Source of the DNA: an uncultured Lachnospiraceae bacterium
Lineage (GTDB): Bacteria > Bacillota > Clostridia > Lachnospirales > Lachnospiraceae
NCBI GenBank assembly: GCA_902788555.1
Contig: CADAKQ010000004.1
Span: forward strand, 1-64,000
Reading direction: 5' to 3'
DNA length: 64,000 nucleotides
Of the stretch, positions 16,389-25,727 are shown piece after piece. Position 1 is the stretch's first letter; the number at the start of each line of letters is the position of its first letter. Made by a program: the position numbers and the translations under genes. The notes under the pieces are model-generated. The model was not told the origin of the DNA. It did not search any database and saw only the letters and a list, made by a program, of their open reading frames with translations.

Positions 16389-18164
16389 ATGCTGTTTGAA
16401 AATAAATATCTTTTAAAGGCAGTGAGCAAATCCGGCTATGTGGTTATTATAAAAGAATATATAAGTGAAGAGGACAGATTTGATTTAAAATATATTTCTC
16501 CTAATGCATCTGCTTTAGGCATGAACGTAGAACTTATAAACAAAGGCTTGAAGCTGACCGATGATTATATTTATCCGGAGGACAGAGAAAAGGTTAAGGC
16601 GGTAATTCGTGATGCAACCATGACAAAGGTAAAGGATTATGTTCACAGCTACCGAATGGTGGGAGATAACGGTGAGGTATATAATGTTACCAATGAGGTT
16701 TGTATATCTGGCGGTAAAGATGGCAATATAATATTGGAATGTTATATTACCAAGAAACAGGATGAAAAAGAACATAAAAAAAGACACGATATTTTTTCTA
16801 AAAAACACAAACAAAATGATAATACAGAGGAAGCCTTTGAACTGATAAAAAATGATGAAAAGATTGAAAATGCTATAGCTGCATTTTCAAATATTTCCGG
16901 ATTGTACTCGGTTTATGTGGACATGGAAGGAAAAATGGTTTTTAAACCGACCGGACCGGAAATGAATCTTGGTGTTTTTTATGATGCTATTGAAAATCCA
17001 AAATCAAAGGAATTTTTTTACAAACACAGGGAAAAAATAATTGAAACCGGAGAACCTGTTATAGCTACTATGATGCCGCCGGAAGATGGAAGTGTGTTTG
17101 GTGCTCCGATTAGACAAAACGACAGAATAATAGCTATATGGATTATAGCTGCCTATTCTAAGGAGGAAAATGCAAGATTAAAAAAATATTATCAGGATTT
17201 TTGCGATTTGGCTGAACTTATATCGGATTATGTGGAAAAAAAGCTCGCAGCGGAGATAGAGATAGCAAAGACAAAGGGAGTAGGAGCAAAGCTGCGTGAG
17301 GAACTTGCAGGACAGAATATAATAACTAATGCACTTTCAAAGATAAACAGCAATCTTTACAATTCAGTAAATGAAGTTATAGAAGAAACCCTTGGCGATG
17401 TATGTACCCATCTTAATCTTGGTGAGGCGTTTATCTATACACGTTCAAAGCATAATGTCAAGGAATATAAGGTAAGAAATTATTGGAATATAACCGGAAG
17501 GCAGCCGGATTCTGATTTACTCGAAACCTTATCCGGAAATATGTATATAGTAGAGCAAAATATTAAAAACGGCGGAGGAATTCATCTTGTTGATAATGCC
17601 AATTATACAAGAGAGACAAAGCTAAGCATTATGAGATATAACCTTAAGGCTATAGTCGCATATCCTATATATGTAAAAGGAAAGCTGAATGGTGTGGTAT
17701 TCTTCGGAGAGGACAGAAATGAAAGAGTATTTTCCAAAGAAGAGCTGCGTTTCTTAAAGAGTATTTCACTTATAATTCAAAATATGGTAGAAAATGCCGT
17801 AGGTGATGATAATATAAGAAATGTGAATAAACATCTTATAGAAACATACAATAACTTTGATGTCGGGGTTTTCGTAAGAGATGCGTATTCTGGTGAAGTA
17901 CTTTTTTCAAATAAGAAGATGAATGAACTTGTCGGATGTGATTTTCTCGGAATGGACAGCAGGATGCTCATCAATGACCTGCATGACCGATTTGATGGTA
18001 TATCAACTATGCGAAAGCCTTTTATAACGAGTGAAAAGGTCGTGAACTGGAGAAGCTATATCGAGAAGCTGGATGAGATAATGGACATAACCGAGATAAA
18101 GATGGAGTGGCTTGACGGTGAGCCTGCTTCATTGATTATTTTAAGAAAAGCTAATGATTTATAA
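16389..18164 (+). CDS. PAS/GAF multi-domain sensor protein without output domain
   Basis: 591 residues, soluble. PAS-like about 1-125 (L-K-Y-I-S-P-N-A-S then Y-P-E-D-R-E-K-V), a charged linker (125-150), a PocR/GAF-like domain about 150-290, a linker helix with E-I-E-I-A-K, a GAF domain about 310-470 (ending N-G-V-V-F-F-G-E-D), and a C-terminal PAS about 480-591. No histidine kinase, GGDEF, EAL or HTH is seen. It may sense a small molecule or redox state and act by protein contact. It sits 41 bases before mbl and the flagellar genes and probably shares their transcript. AGGAGG precedes the ATG. Confidence 0.65.
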   Translation: MLFENKYLLKAVSKSGYVVIIKEYISEEDRFDLKYISPNASALGMNVELINKGLKLTDDYIYPEDREKVKAVIRDATMTKVKDYVHSYRMVGDNGEVYNVTNEVCISGGKDGNIILECYITKKQDEKEHKKRHDIFSKKHKQNDNTEEAFELIKNDEKIENAIAAFSNISGLYSVYVDMEGKMVFKPTGPEMNLGVFYDAIENPKSKEFFYKHREKIIETGEPVIATMMPPEDGSVFGAPIRQNDRIIAIWIIAAYSKEENARLKKYYQDFCDLAELISDYVEKKLAAEIEIAKTKGVGAKLREELAGQNIITNALSKINSNLYNSVNEVIEETLGDVCTHLNLGEAFIYTRSKHNVKEYKVRNYWNITGRQPDSDLLETLSGNMYIVEQNIKNGGGIHLVDNANYTRETKLSIMRYNLKAIVAYPIYVKGKLNGVVFFGEDRNERVFSKEELRFLKSISLIIQNMVENAVGDDNIRNVNKHLIETYNNFDVGVFVRDAYSGEVLFSNKKMNELVGCDFLGMDSRMLINDLHDRFDGISTMRKPFITSEKVVNWRSYIEKLDEIMDITEIKMEWLDGEPASLIILRKANDL

Positions 18165-18204
18165 AAAATTGACGATATATATGATAGCGGGAAAGGAGTA
18201 ACCG

Positions 18205-19194
18205 ATGGCAAGTTCAGATATAGGTATAGATTTGGGAACAGCCAGCGTATTGGTCTATGTAAAAGGTAAGGGCGTTGTTTTGAGAGAACCCTCTGTGGTT
18301 GCGTATGACCGTGATACAGATAGAATAAAAGCTATTGGTGAGGAGGCCAGGCTGATGTTGGGAAGGACCCCGGGTAATATAGTGGCTATAAGACCACTAA
18401 GACATGGGGTTATTTCTGATTCTACAATTACCGAAAAAATGCTTAAGTATTTTATACAAAAAGCAGTCGGAAAAAGTTTTTTTGGAAGAAGACCGAGGAT
18501 TAGTGTCTGTGTACCATCCGGAGTAACAGAGGTAGAAAAAAAGGCAGTAGAGTATGCTACCTATCAGGCGGGCGCTCGAGACGTATATATTATAGAAGAA
18601 CCTGTTGCTGCTGCGATAGGAGCAGGTATAGATATTTCAAGACCGTGCGGAAATATGATAGTGGACATAGGAGGAGGAACCTCCGACATAGCAGTTATAT
18701 CTCTTGAAGGAACTGTTGTAGGCACCTCAATCAAGGTTGCCGGAGACGACTTTGACGAAGCGATAGTCAGATTTATGAGAAAAAGACATAACCTTCTTAT
18801 AGGGGAAAGAACCGCAGAGGAGATAAAGATTAATATCGGAACCTGTTATAAACGTCCTGAAAATATAACTATGGATATAAGAGGAAGAAATCTCGTGACG
18901 GGACTTCCGAAGACCGTAACAGTATCCTCTGATGAGACGGAGGAAGCTTTAAGAGAAGTAACGGCGCAGATAGTAGATGCAGTGCACTCCGTTCTTGAAA
19001 GAACGCCACCGGAGCTTGCAGCAGATATAGCTGACAGAGGAATTGTTCTTACCGGAGGAGGAGCACTTTTGCACGGGCTTGAGGATTTGATAGAGGAAAA
19101 CACAGGTATAACAACCATGACAGCCGAAGAACCGCTTACTGCGGTTGCGATAGGCACGGGCAAATATATAGAATTCTTAAGTGAGAAGAAATAG
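18205..19194 (+). CDS. mbl: MreB/Mbl family actin-like protein
   Basis: 329 residues, usual for MreB/Mbl. Actin-fold motifs: phosphate-1 D-L-G-T-A-S near residues 9-14, phosphate-2 D-I-G-G-G-T-S-D near 155-162, adenosine loop T-G-G-G-A-L-L near 287-293. It forms membrane-associated filaments that guide lateral wall synthesis. The order mbl-flhO-flhP is the one known from Bacillus subtilis, which is why Mbl is favoured over MreB; the paralogue cannot be fixed from this window. GAAAGGAG lies before the ATG. Confidence 0.85.
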   Translation: MASSDIGIDLGTASVLVYVKGKGVVLREPSVVAYDRDTDRIKAIGEEARLMLGRTPGNIVAIRPLRHGVISDSTITEKMLKYFIQKAVGKSFFGRRPRISVCVPSGVTEVEKKAVEYATYQAGARDVYIIEEPVAAAIGAGIDISRPCGNMIVDIGGGTSDIAVISLEGTVVGTSIKVAGDDFDEAIVRFMRKRHNLLIGERTAEEIKINIGTCYKRPENITMDIRGRNLVTGLPKTVTVSSDETEEALREVTAQIVDAVHSVLERTPPELAADIADRGIVLTGGGALLHGLEDLIEENTGITTMTAEEPLTAVAIGTGKYIEFLSEKK

Positions 19195-19213
19195 CGGATG
19201 ATGAGGTGATTAT

Positions 19214-19993
19214 ATGGTAAGAGGCCTTTATACAGCATGGACGGGACTGAGAAATGAAGAAAAACGTATGGATGTTGTTACAAACAATATGGCAAATGCG
19301 GATACTACAGGCTTTAAGAAAATTGATGTTACATCCCAGTCTTTTGCAAGACAGCTTGCTGTTAAAATTGATGACAACACGGAAGGTCCGAATATTAAAA
19401 GAGGTATAGGCGGGGTTGCACTTGGAACAAAAATCGGAGAAACCTTCTATGATATGTCACAGGGGGGCTTTAGAGAGACCGGAGACCAATATAATGTGGC
19501 CATAGGAGGTTCGGGATTTTTTGCCATAAGAATGACGGATAAAGAGGGCTCAGACCATATAAGATATACCAGAGACGGAGATTTTACCGTCACCAAGGAG
19601 GGCTTTCTTCAGACGAAGGACGGAGACTTTGTTTTGGATGAGGGCGGCAACATAATTCAGATACCAAATGCCAATCTCGTTGATATTTCGATAAATGAGT
19701 CCGGAGATATATATTCGGATAACACATATATTGCAACTATAGGCTTAACGGATTTTGAAAGCTATGATTATCTTTCCAGCTATGGAGAGAATATGTATGA
19801 GCCGGTTGACGGAGCGGTGATGATTCCTGCAAATGCAACCCTCACTCAGGGCTTTCTTGAAATGTCAAATGTTAATATGGTTACTGAAATGGTCGATATG
19901 ATAGCTATAACAAGGGCGTATGAGACCAACCAGAAGATGGTTCAGACGATTGATAACATACTCGAAAAGACGGTAACTATAGGTCAGGTATAA
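19214..19993 (+). CDS. flhO: Flagellar hook-basal body protein FlhO (FlgF/FlgG-like)
   Basis: 259 residues. N-terminal rod signature (residues about 1-35: L-Y-T-A-W-T-G-L, then V-T-N-N-M-A-N-A-D-T-T-G-F-K), a central beta domain with F-F-A-I-R and Y-T-R-D-G-D-F, and the C-terminal coiled coil (N-V-N-M-V-T-E-M-V-D-M-I, R-A-Y-E-T-N-Q-K). These are hallmarks of the FlgBCFG rod/hook family, exported by the flagellar type III system. The start codon is 19 bases after mbl, preceded by GAGGTG. Confidence 0.9.
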   Translation: MVRGLYTAWTGLRNEEKRMDVVTNNMANADTTGFKKIDVTSQSFARQLAVKIDDNTEGPNIKRGIGGVALGTKIGETFYDMSQGGFRETGDQYNVAIGGSGFFAIRMTDKEGSDHIRYTRDGDFTVTKEGFLQTKDGDFVLDEGGNIIQIPNANLVDISINESGDIYSDNTYIATIGLTDFESYDYLSSYGENMYEPVDGAVMIPANATLTQGFLEMSNVNMVTEMVDMIAITRAYETNQKMVQTIDNILEKTVTIGQV

Positions 19994-20016
19994 AATAGTA
20001 CGGGAGGTATAAAATT

Positions 20017-20844
20017 ATGATGCGTTCACTATGGACTGCGGCATCAGGTATGAGAGCCCAGCAGACAAATGTTGATACAATAGCAAACAATGTAGCCAAT
20101 GTAAATACTGCAGGATATAAAACACAGCAGGCGAGCTTTAAATCACTTTTATATCAGAATCTTCAGTCAAAATCCACCAACAATGCAGGAGACCTAAAGC
20201 CTGTTGCTGCTGAGGTTGGACTTGGCTCAAGAACATCTGCCATAACAAGTATGTTTTCTCAGGGAGAGCTTCTTGCGACAGAGGACCCGTTTGCGGTTGC
20301 TATAGAGGGTGATGGCTTTTTCCAGGTAAGAACACCCAATGGAGAATTGCAGTACACAAGGGATGGTAATTTTATAGTTTCACCTACTGCGGATGGTAAT
20401 CTTCTTTGTACCTCCGATGGTTATCCTGTACTTGATTCAAATGGTAACAACATTTTGCTTCCGCCTAACAGAGTGGCAACGGATGTACAGATAGATGAAA
20501 ACGGAAGATTTGGATTTTCCGGTGATGATGGCAACTTTGAGCCTTTGCTCAATAACGGTCAGGAGGTAAGATTCGGACTTTATCAGTTCAACAATCCGGC
20601 AGGGTTACATAAAGAAGGAAATAACAATTTTTCTGTAACGGTAGCATCCGGTGATGCGATAGCCGAGACAGGAAATGCAGCTCTTACGCCAAGTAAGACA
20701 CATCAGTACTACAGAGAGGGCTCAAATGTAGATGTGGCAAATGAGATGGTCAATCTTATAGTTGCACAAAGAGCTTATGAGATGAATTCAAAGGCTATAC
20801 AGGCTACTGACGAGATGATGCAGCAGGCAAATAATTTGAGATAA
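20017..20844 (+). CDS. flhP: Flagellar hook-basal body protein FlhP (FlgG-like distal rod)
   Basis: 275 residues. Same rod architecture as its neighbour: S-L-W-T-A-A-S-G-M with I-A-N-N-V-A-N-V-N-T-A-G-Y-K at the N-terminus, F-F-Q-V-R and Y-T-R-D-G-N-F in the middle, and N-V-D-V-A-N-E-M-V-N-L-I with R-A-Y-E-M-N-S-K at the C-terminus. Paralogous to the preceding gene, 23 bases upstream. Two consecutive ATG codons (20017 and 20020) follow GGGAGG; either may start. Confidence 0.9.
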   Translation: MMRSLWTAASGMRAQQTNVDTIANNVANVNTAGYKTQQASFKSLLYQNLQSKSTNNAGDLKPVAAEVGLGSRTSAITSMFSQGELLATEDPFAVAIEGDGFFQVRTPNGELQYTRDGNFIVSPTADGNLLCTSDGYPVLDSNGNNILLPPNRVATDVQIDENGRFGFSGDDGNFEPLLNNGQEVRFGLYQFNNPAGLHKEGNNNFSVTVASGDAIAETGNAALTPSKTHQYYREGSNVDVANEMVNLIVAQRAYEMNSKAIQATDEMMQQANNLR

Positions 20845-20881
20845 TAATATGTCACTAAGAACTATATAAGGAGAAATTGCT

Positions 20882-21292
20882 ATGGATATTATCGGAACAA
20901 CAGATTATACTTCAATTATTAATTCCACACATCAATCAGATGTGGAAAAAACAATTAAAAATAAGAATAAATCCATACAGCAGACCGATGAGGAGATGAT
21001 GGATGCCTGCAAGCAGTTTGAAGCATATATGGTTGAGCAGGTTTATAAGTCGATGGAAAATACCGTCATGAGAGCGGATGACGAAAAGGGCGATTATGAG
21101 AAGATGTTTGGCGATTTGCGAATTCAACAATACGCACAGGCGGTGTCCGATCAGGGTGGAATAGGGCTTGCAAAGCAGCTTTACGAAGCAATGAAGAACA
21201 ATATGCCACAGACGATAGAAACTGTGGATATTGATAATTCAGTTGATATGGCGGAAAACGCAGCCGAAAATGTCATTGCGGCAGCCGAATAA
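20882..21292 (+). CDS. FlgJ-like rod-binding protein
   Basis: 136 residues. The core about 35-105 (C-K-Q-F-E-A-Y-M-V-E-Q-V-Y-K-S-M, then Y-E-K-M-F-G-D-L, and Q-G-G-I-G-L-A-K-Q-L) matches the rod-binding domain of FlgJ, which caps or scaffolds rod assembly. The muramidase domain of enterobacterial FlgJ is absent, as usual in Firmicutes. The tail is acidic and Ala-rich. AAGGAG precedes the ATG. It ends the mbl-flhO-flhP group and is 22 bases before recD2. Confidence 0.85.
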   Translation: MDIIGTTDYTSIINSTHQSDVEKTIKNKNKSIQQTDEEMMDACKQFEAYMVEQVYKSMENTVMRADDEKGDYEKMFGDLRIQQYAQAVSDQGGIGLAKQLYEAMKNNMPQTIETVDIDNSVDMAENAAENVIAAAE

Positions 21293-21314
21293 AATATGAA
21301 GCATGAGATAGATT

Positions 21315-23630
21315 ATGACCAGAGAAGGAATAATAGAAAAAATTATTTATAAAAATGATGAAAATGGATATGCCGTTTTCTCCGTAGAAGGAGAGGATGG
21401 CGATGAAATATTTGTAGGCACTCTTTTAGGTATAGGAGAGGGCCTATATATTATTGCGGAGGGGGAGTATGTAAACCATCCGCAGTACGATATTCAATTC
21501 AAATTTACAAGCTGTGAAATCAAAATGCCGGAGGATACACTCGGTATAGAAAGATATCTGGCATCCGGAATCGTAAAAGGAATAGGCGAGGTTCTCGCCA
21601 AAAGAATAGTCAAAAAATTCAAGAAGGATACCCTTAGAATAATTGAAGAAGAGCCGGAAAGGCTTGCGGAGATAAACGGTATATCTGAGAGAAAAGCGAG
21701 AAGCATAGCTGTTTCATATGCGGAGAAAAAGGAATTCCGTCAGGTTATTATCTTTCTTTCCGAATACGGTATATCGGTCAATATGGCGATAAAAATATAC
21801 AATGAATACGGAGAATCCATATATGAAATCCTAAGAGGAAATCCCTATAAGATAGCAGAGGATATAACCGGAATAGGCTTTAGAACCGCAGACGAGATAG
21901 CAAGAAAAATGGGAATAGAAAAAAATTCCGAATTTCGAATCCGCTCAGCCATAATATACGTACTAAACACGGCTACGGCAGACGGACATATGTATTTGCC
22001 GAAGGAAGAGCTTATCAGAAGAACAATACTTTTAACGAGAGAAAATGACGGACTAAGCTATGATGAGGATTTTTCTTACGGCTACGCAGAGTATGAAAGT
22101 GAAAACAGCGCAGCTACTGTTTTTGAAGAAACGGCAGAGCTTATAGAAGAGCAGTTGGCGGGTCTTGCTATTGAAAACAGACTGATTATAAAAAGCATAG
22201 AGGGCTGTGATGCCGTATATACGGCTGCAAACTATTATGTGGAGTTAAATACAGCCAGAATGCTTGTAGACAAAAAGCTAAGGTATGAGATACCGGAGCA
22301 TGAGCTTACCGCTGCAATTCTTGATATTGAAAAGGATATGAAGGTTACGCTTGATGAGGCACAAAGAGATGCCGTAAGTTCTGCGATAACTGCCGGAGTA
22401 GCGGTTATAACCGGAGGCCCGGGAACGGGAAAAACAACCATTATAGATGCGATTATAAGATATTTTATTAAAAAGGGTATGGAAATAAAGCTGTGCGCAC
22501 CGACGGGAAGGGCTGCAAAGAGAATGACGGAGTCAACCGGACAGCCTGCGGAAACTATTCACAGACTTCTTGAATTTTCGGGAATACCGGATGAAGAGGA
22601 TCGGGACAATAAGGCTCTTAAATTCGGCAGAAACGCTGATAATCCACTTGAATGCGATGCAATTATCGTAGATGAAATGTCTATGGTTGACAGCTTTATT
22701 TTCTATTCACTTTTAAGTGCGGTTATGAATGGAACAAGACTGATACTTGTGGGCGACATCAATCAGCTTCCTTCGGTAGGAGCAGGAAATGTTCTGAAGG
22801 ATATTATAAATTCCGACTGCTTTCCTGTTACAAGGCTTACGAGAATATTCAGACAGGAAAGCGGAAGCGATATTGTTTACAATGCACACAGGATAAATCA
22901 GGGCGAGCATATAGATATAACCAATAAAAACAAAGATTTTTTCTTTATTCCGCGAAATAGCGCACAAGCTATAACAAATGAGGTTAAGGAGCTTATCGTT
23001 AAGAACCTTCCTCCGTATCTTTCGATAACACCACAGGATATACAGGTGCTTACACCGATGAAGAAAAATGAAGTGGGTGTCGAAAAGCTCAATATAAAGC
23101 TTCAGGAATTTATCAATCCTCCATCGGTAAAAAAGGATGAGATAGAAAGAAACGGCGTAACATTCAGAACCGGTGATAAGGTTATGCAGATTAAAAATAA
23201 CTATAAGCTTGAGTGGAAGATGTACGGCACAAAGGGCTATGTTACAGATGAGGGCGTCGGTGTATTTAACGGTGATATGGGCATTATAAGTGATATAAGT
23301 CATTTTGATGAGGAGCTTACGGTTCTTTTTGATGACGGAAGGACTGTGGTTTATTCGTTTAACGGACTTAATGAATTAGAGCATGCTTTTGCCGTAACGA
23401 TACATAAATCCCAGGGAAGCGAATATCCGGTTGTTATTATTCCTCTTTTAAGCGGACCGCCAAAGCTGCTTAACAGGAACCTGATATACACGGCGATAAC
23501 GAGGGCGAAAAGGATGGTTGTTATAGTCGGAAACTTAAATCTTGTAAACCAGATGATTGACAATAAGGAAGAACAGAAACGTTATACAACCTTAATGTAT
23601 AGAATACAGGAGATTATGAATGGCATTTAA
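21315..23630 (+). CDS. recD2: RecD2-type ATP-dependent DNA helicase
   Basis: 771 residues, usual for RecD2. N-terminal OB/HhH region (about 1-190: I-A-S-G-I-V-K-G-I-G and I-N-G-I-S-E-R-K-A). Superfamily 1B motifs: Walker A G-G-P-G-T-G-K-T-T (about 373-381), motif II D-E-M-S-M-V-D, motif III G-D-I-N-Q-L-P-S-V-G, motif VI Y-T-A-I-T-R-A-K. It unwinds DNA 5' to 3' and works in repair and fork maintenance outside RecBCD. It overlaps comF by 11 bases, inside a flagellar region, and occupies the slot held by the ComFA helicase in Bacillus. Confidence 0.95.
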   Translation: MTREGIIEKIIYKNDENGYAVFSVEGEDGDEIFVGTLLGIGEGLYIIAEGEYVNHPQYDIQFKFTSCEIKMPEDTLGIERYLASGIVKGIGEVLAKRIVKKFKKDTLRIIEEEPERLAEINGISERKARSIAVSYAEKKEFRQVIIFLSEYGISVNMAIKIYNEYGESIYEILRGNPYKIAEDITGIGFRTADEIARKMGIEKNSEFRIRSAIIYVLNTATADGHMYLPKEELIRRTILLTRENDGLSYDEDFSYGYAEYESENSAATVFEETAELIEEQLAGLAIENRLIIKSIEGCDAVYTAANYYVELNTARMLVDKKLRYEIPEHELTAAILDIEKDMKVTLDEAQRDAVSSAITAGVAVITGGPGTGKTTIIDAIIRYFIKKGMEIKLCAPTGRAAKRMTESTGQPAETIHRLLEFSGIPDEEDRDNKALKFGRNADNPLECDAIIVDEMSMVDSFIFYSLLSAVMNGTRLILVGDINQLPSVGAGNVLKDIINSDCFPVTRLTRIFRQESGSDIVYNAHRINQGEHIDITNKNKDFFFIPRNSAQAITNEVKELIVKNLPPYLSITPQDIQVLTPMKKNEVGVEKLNIKLQEFINPPSVKKDEIERNGVTFRTGDKVMQIKNNYKLEWKMYGTKGYVTDEGVGVFNGDMGIISDISHFDEELTVLFDDGRTVVYSFNGLNELEHAFAVTIHKSQGSEYPVVIIPLLSGPPKLLNRNLIYTAITRAKRMVVIVGNLNLVNQMIDNKEEQKRYTTLMYRIQEIMNGI

Positions 23631-24336
23631 AATTGCTGAGAAAATAAAAAGACTTTTATTTCCTCCGGTCTGTCCTTTGTGTGAGGAGATTTTGCCGTAT
23701 GGAAAAACCCGGATATGTGCATCGTGCAGACCTAAAGCCACTTATCTTACAGAACCGTTATGTCTTAGATGTGGCAAGGAAATAGCTGATGAAGAAAAGG
23801 AATACTGTACTGATTGCGAAAAAAAACCGAAGAGCTTTGTACGGGGATTTCCGGCTATGTCTTACAGAGAACCTATAAGAAGAAGCATATTAAAATTCAA
23901 GTACCAAAATAAAAGCTCCTATGCGGACTGTTTTGCTACCGAGATAATCAGGGCACACGGACGCGATATAAAGGACGTGGCCCCGGAGGTACTCATACCT
24001 GTTCCGGTACATAAAAGAAAGCTTGAAAAAAGAGGCTATAATCAGGCTGAAGTTCTTGCAAATAGCTTAGGAGCTTATTTGGATATACCTGTTGATGCCG
24101 GAATCATAAGAAGAGTTGTGAATACAACCCCGCAGAAGTCCTTAAATGATGAGGAACGGCAAAAAAATTTAGAAAAGGCTTTTATATCTGATAAAAAACA
24201 AGTACAATATAAGAAGGTTATGCTTGTTGACGACATTTATACAACAGGCGCAACAATAGAAGCATGCACAAAAATATTAAAAAATGCAGGTGTAAAAGAG
24301 GTTTATTACACCAGTATATGTATAGGAGGTAAATAA
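23620..24336 (+). CDS. comF: ComF family phosphoribosyltransferase-like protein
   Basis: 238 residues. N-terminal zinc-ribbon with C-x2-C pairs (C-P-L-C, C-A-S-C, C-L-R-C, C-T-D-C), R-R-S-I-L-K-F-K-Y, a K-R-G-Y-N-Q-A segment, and the PRPP-binding motif V-M-L-V-D-D-I-Y-T-T-G-A-T near 205-217. ComFC-type proteins act in DNA uptake with a helicase. Followed after 2 bases by the yvyF-like gene, matching the comF-yvyF-flgM order of Bacillus. Start ATG 23620 lies inside the end of recD2 with AGGAG upstream. Confidence 0.9.
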   Translation: MAFKIAEKIKRLLFPPVCPLCEEILPYGKTRICASCRPKATYLTEPLCLRCGKEIADEEKEYCTDCEKKPKSFVRGFPAMSYREPIRRSILKFKYQNKSSYADCFATEIIRAHGRDIKDVAPEVLIPVPVHKRKLEKRGYNQAEVLANSLGAYLDIPVDAGIIRRVVNTTPQKSLNDEERQKNLEKAFISDKKQVQYKKVMLVDDIYTTGATIEACTKILKNAGVKEVYYTSICIGGK

Positions 24337-24338
24337 TT

Positions 24339-24731
24339 ATGGAAGTTATGAACTGTATGAGATGCAAGAGACTTTTTAACTATGTTACAGGTGAGAAAAT
24401 CTGTGCAAATTGTAAAAAGGAGCTTGAAGAAAAGTTTCAGGAGGTAAAACAGTACATAAAGGATAATCCCGGTAATAATATCAATAAGGTTTCCGAGGAC
24501 TGCGATGTACCTGTAAAGCAGATAAAGAAATGGGTTAGAGAGGAAAGGCTTGCCTTTACCGATGATTCGCTGGTTGGTCTTACCTGTGAAAGATGCGGCA
24601 CCATGATACATAGCGGAAAATTCTGTGCCCAGTGTGCAGGAAATCTTGAAAACTCCCTTAACGGCTTATATCAGGCAGTGCATCAGACACCAAAGAAAAC
24701 GGGTGCGGGAAAGATGAGATTCCTTGAGTAA
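24339..24731 (+). CDS. yvyF: Flagellar operon zinc-finger protein (YvyF, TIGR03826)
   Basis: 130 residues. N-terminal C-M-R-C and C-A-N-C, a helix-turn-helix-like centre (N-I-N-K-V-S-E-D-C-D-V-P-V-K-Q-I-K-K-W-V), then C-E-R-C and C-A-Q-C. This arrangement is that of YvyF, found upstream of flgM in Firmicutes and of uncertain function, possibly a regulator. AGGAGG (about 24325-24330) precedes ATG. A SigD-type promoter starts 20 bases after the stop, so flgM and later genes can be transcribed independently. Confidence 0.85.
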   Translation: MEVMNCMRCKRLFNYVTGEKICANCKKELEEKFQEVKQYIKDNPGNNINKVSEDCDVPVKQIKKWVREERLAFTDDSLVGLTCERCGTMIHSGKFCAQCAGNLENSLNGLYQAVHQTPKKTGAGKMRFLE

Positions 24732-24750
24732 AACAAAATTTCATTTTAGA

Positions 24751-24779
24751 GGTTATATTATAAAAAATACGTCCGATAA
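24751..24779 (+). promoter_or_regulatory. SigD (sigma-28)-type promoter for flgM operon
   Basis: GGTTAT (24751-24756), 15-base spacer, TCCGATAA (24772-24779). It shares spacing and boxes with the flagellin promoter (GGTTAA, 15, TCCGATAT). Confidence 0.7.
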
Positions 24780-24812
24780 AATAATTGAAGAAATTTTTAA
24801 GGAGGGATAGTT

Positions 24813-25100
24813 ATGCGAATAGGTACTTTTAATGCTATTAATCAGATTTATAATGCAAATGGGCTTAATAAATCCAAATACACTAATAGTACCGGAAATG
24901 CAAGCTTCAAGGATGAGGTTTTGTTTTCAAGCTTAGGCAAGGATATGCAGGTAGCTAAGAATGCTCTTTTAACCACACCAGATGTAAGAGAGAATTTAGT
25001 CTCCGATATCAAGTCAAGGATGGATGCCGGCACATATGAAGTAAGTAATGAGGATTTTGCATCTAAGCTTTTAAGTGCATTTGCAAGTAAGGCGGTATAA
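24813..25100 (+). CDS. flgM: Anti-sigma-28 factor FlgM
   Basis: 95 residues, normal for FlgM. It binds and holds the flagellar sigma factor until the hook is complete, then is exported. The C-terminal half (about 45-90: V-A-K-N-A-L-L, V-R-E-N-L-V-S-D-I-K-S-R, A-G-T-Y-E-V-S) carries the sigma-binding helices. AAGGAGGG precedes the ATG. It lies behind its own SigD-type promoter, giving feedback control as in Bacillus and enteric bacteria. Confidence 0.9.
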   Translation: MRIGTFNAINQIYNANGLNKSKYTNSTGNASFKDEVLFSSLGKDMQVAKNALLTTPDVRENLVSDIKSRMDAGTYEVSNEDFASKLLSAFASKAV

Positions 25101-25156
25101 GCAGACTTATACATGACCTTATAAAATTTAAGTGAGATAATTCGAGGAGTATTTAT

Positions 25157-25687
25157 ATGGCAAGTTTAATTGAAAATTTGATAGAAGAACTTAATCAGGA
25201 ATATGCTATATATGAAGAACTCCTTGTTGTTTCAAGGGAAAAAACCTCTGCAATCGTGTCCAATAACTTGGACAGATTGAGAGAAACAACCGATAAGGAG
25301 CAGCTTTATGTAGATGTACTTACCGGATTGGAAAACAAAAGAAGAAGTACAATGGGCAATATTGCTACGGTTATCAATAAGAGCAAGACGGATATAAAGA
25401 TAACGGATATTATAAGCTTTCTTGACGGACAGACGGAATTTCAGGAACCGCTTATGATTATAAATGAAAAGCTTGCCAAGATAGCCAAACAGTTATATGA
25501 GGTTAATGGACATAATCAAAATCTTATACAGGAATCCCTGTCTATGATAGAGTATAATATTAATCTTATTCAGAATTTCAGCAGAGCACCTGAAACGGCG
25601 GAGTATTCCAAGGATATGTTCAAAAAAGGCGGTTATTCGGGAGCGCCTGCGATGGAACAGCCGGGCAAATTCGACACATCGCAGTAA
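25157..25687 (+). CDS. flgN: FlgN-family flagellar export chaperone
   Basis: 176 residues, almost all helical with coiled-coil pattern (about 1-60 and 80-145), the FlgN/DUF-type export chaperone for the hook-associated proteins FlgK and FlgL, whose genes follow immediately. The tail (150-176) is low-complexity with G, P and Q. GAGGAG precedes the ATG. The family is poorly conserved, so the call relies partly on position between flgM and flgK. Confidence 0.85.
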   Translation: MASLIENLIEELNQEYAIYEELLVVSREKTSAIVSNNLDRLRETTDKEQLYVDVLTGLENKRRSTMGNIATVINKSKTDIKITDIISFLDGQTEFQEPLMIINEKLAKIAKQLYEVNGHNQNLIQESLSMIEYNINLIQNFSRAPETAEYSKDMFKKGGYSGAPAMEQPGKFDTSQ

Positions 25688-25727
25688 TTTTTATTTTAAG
25701 AAATCTTAAGGAAAGGAAGTTGAGCGT

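Noticed and set aside
22713..23303. 196-codon open frame on the minus strand inside recD2
   Set aside because: Antisense to a well-conserved helicase with all motifs; composition unlike protein and no ribosome site.
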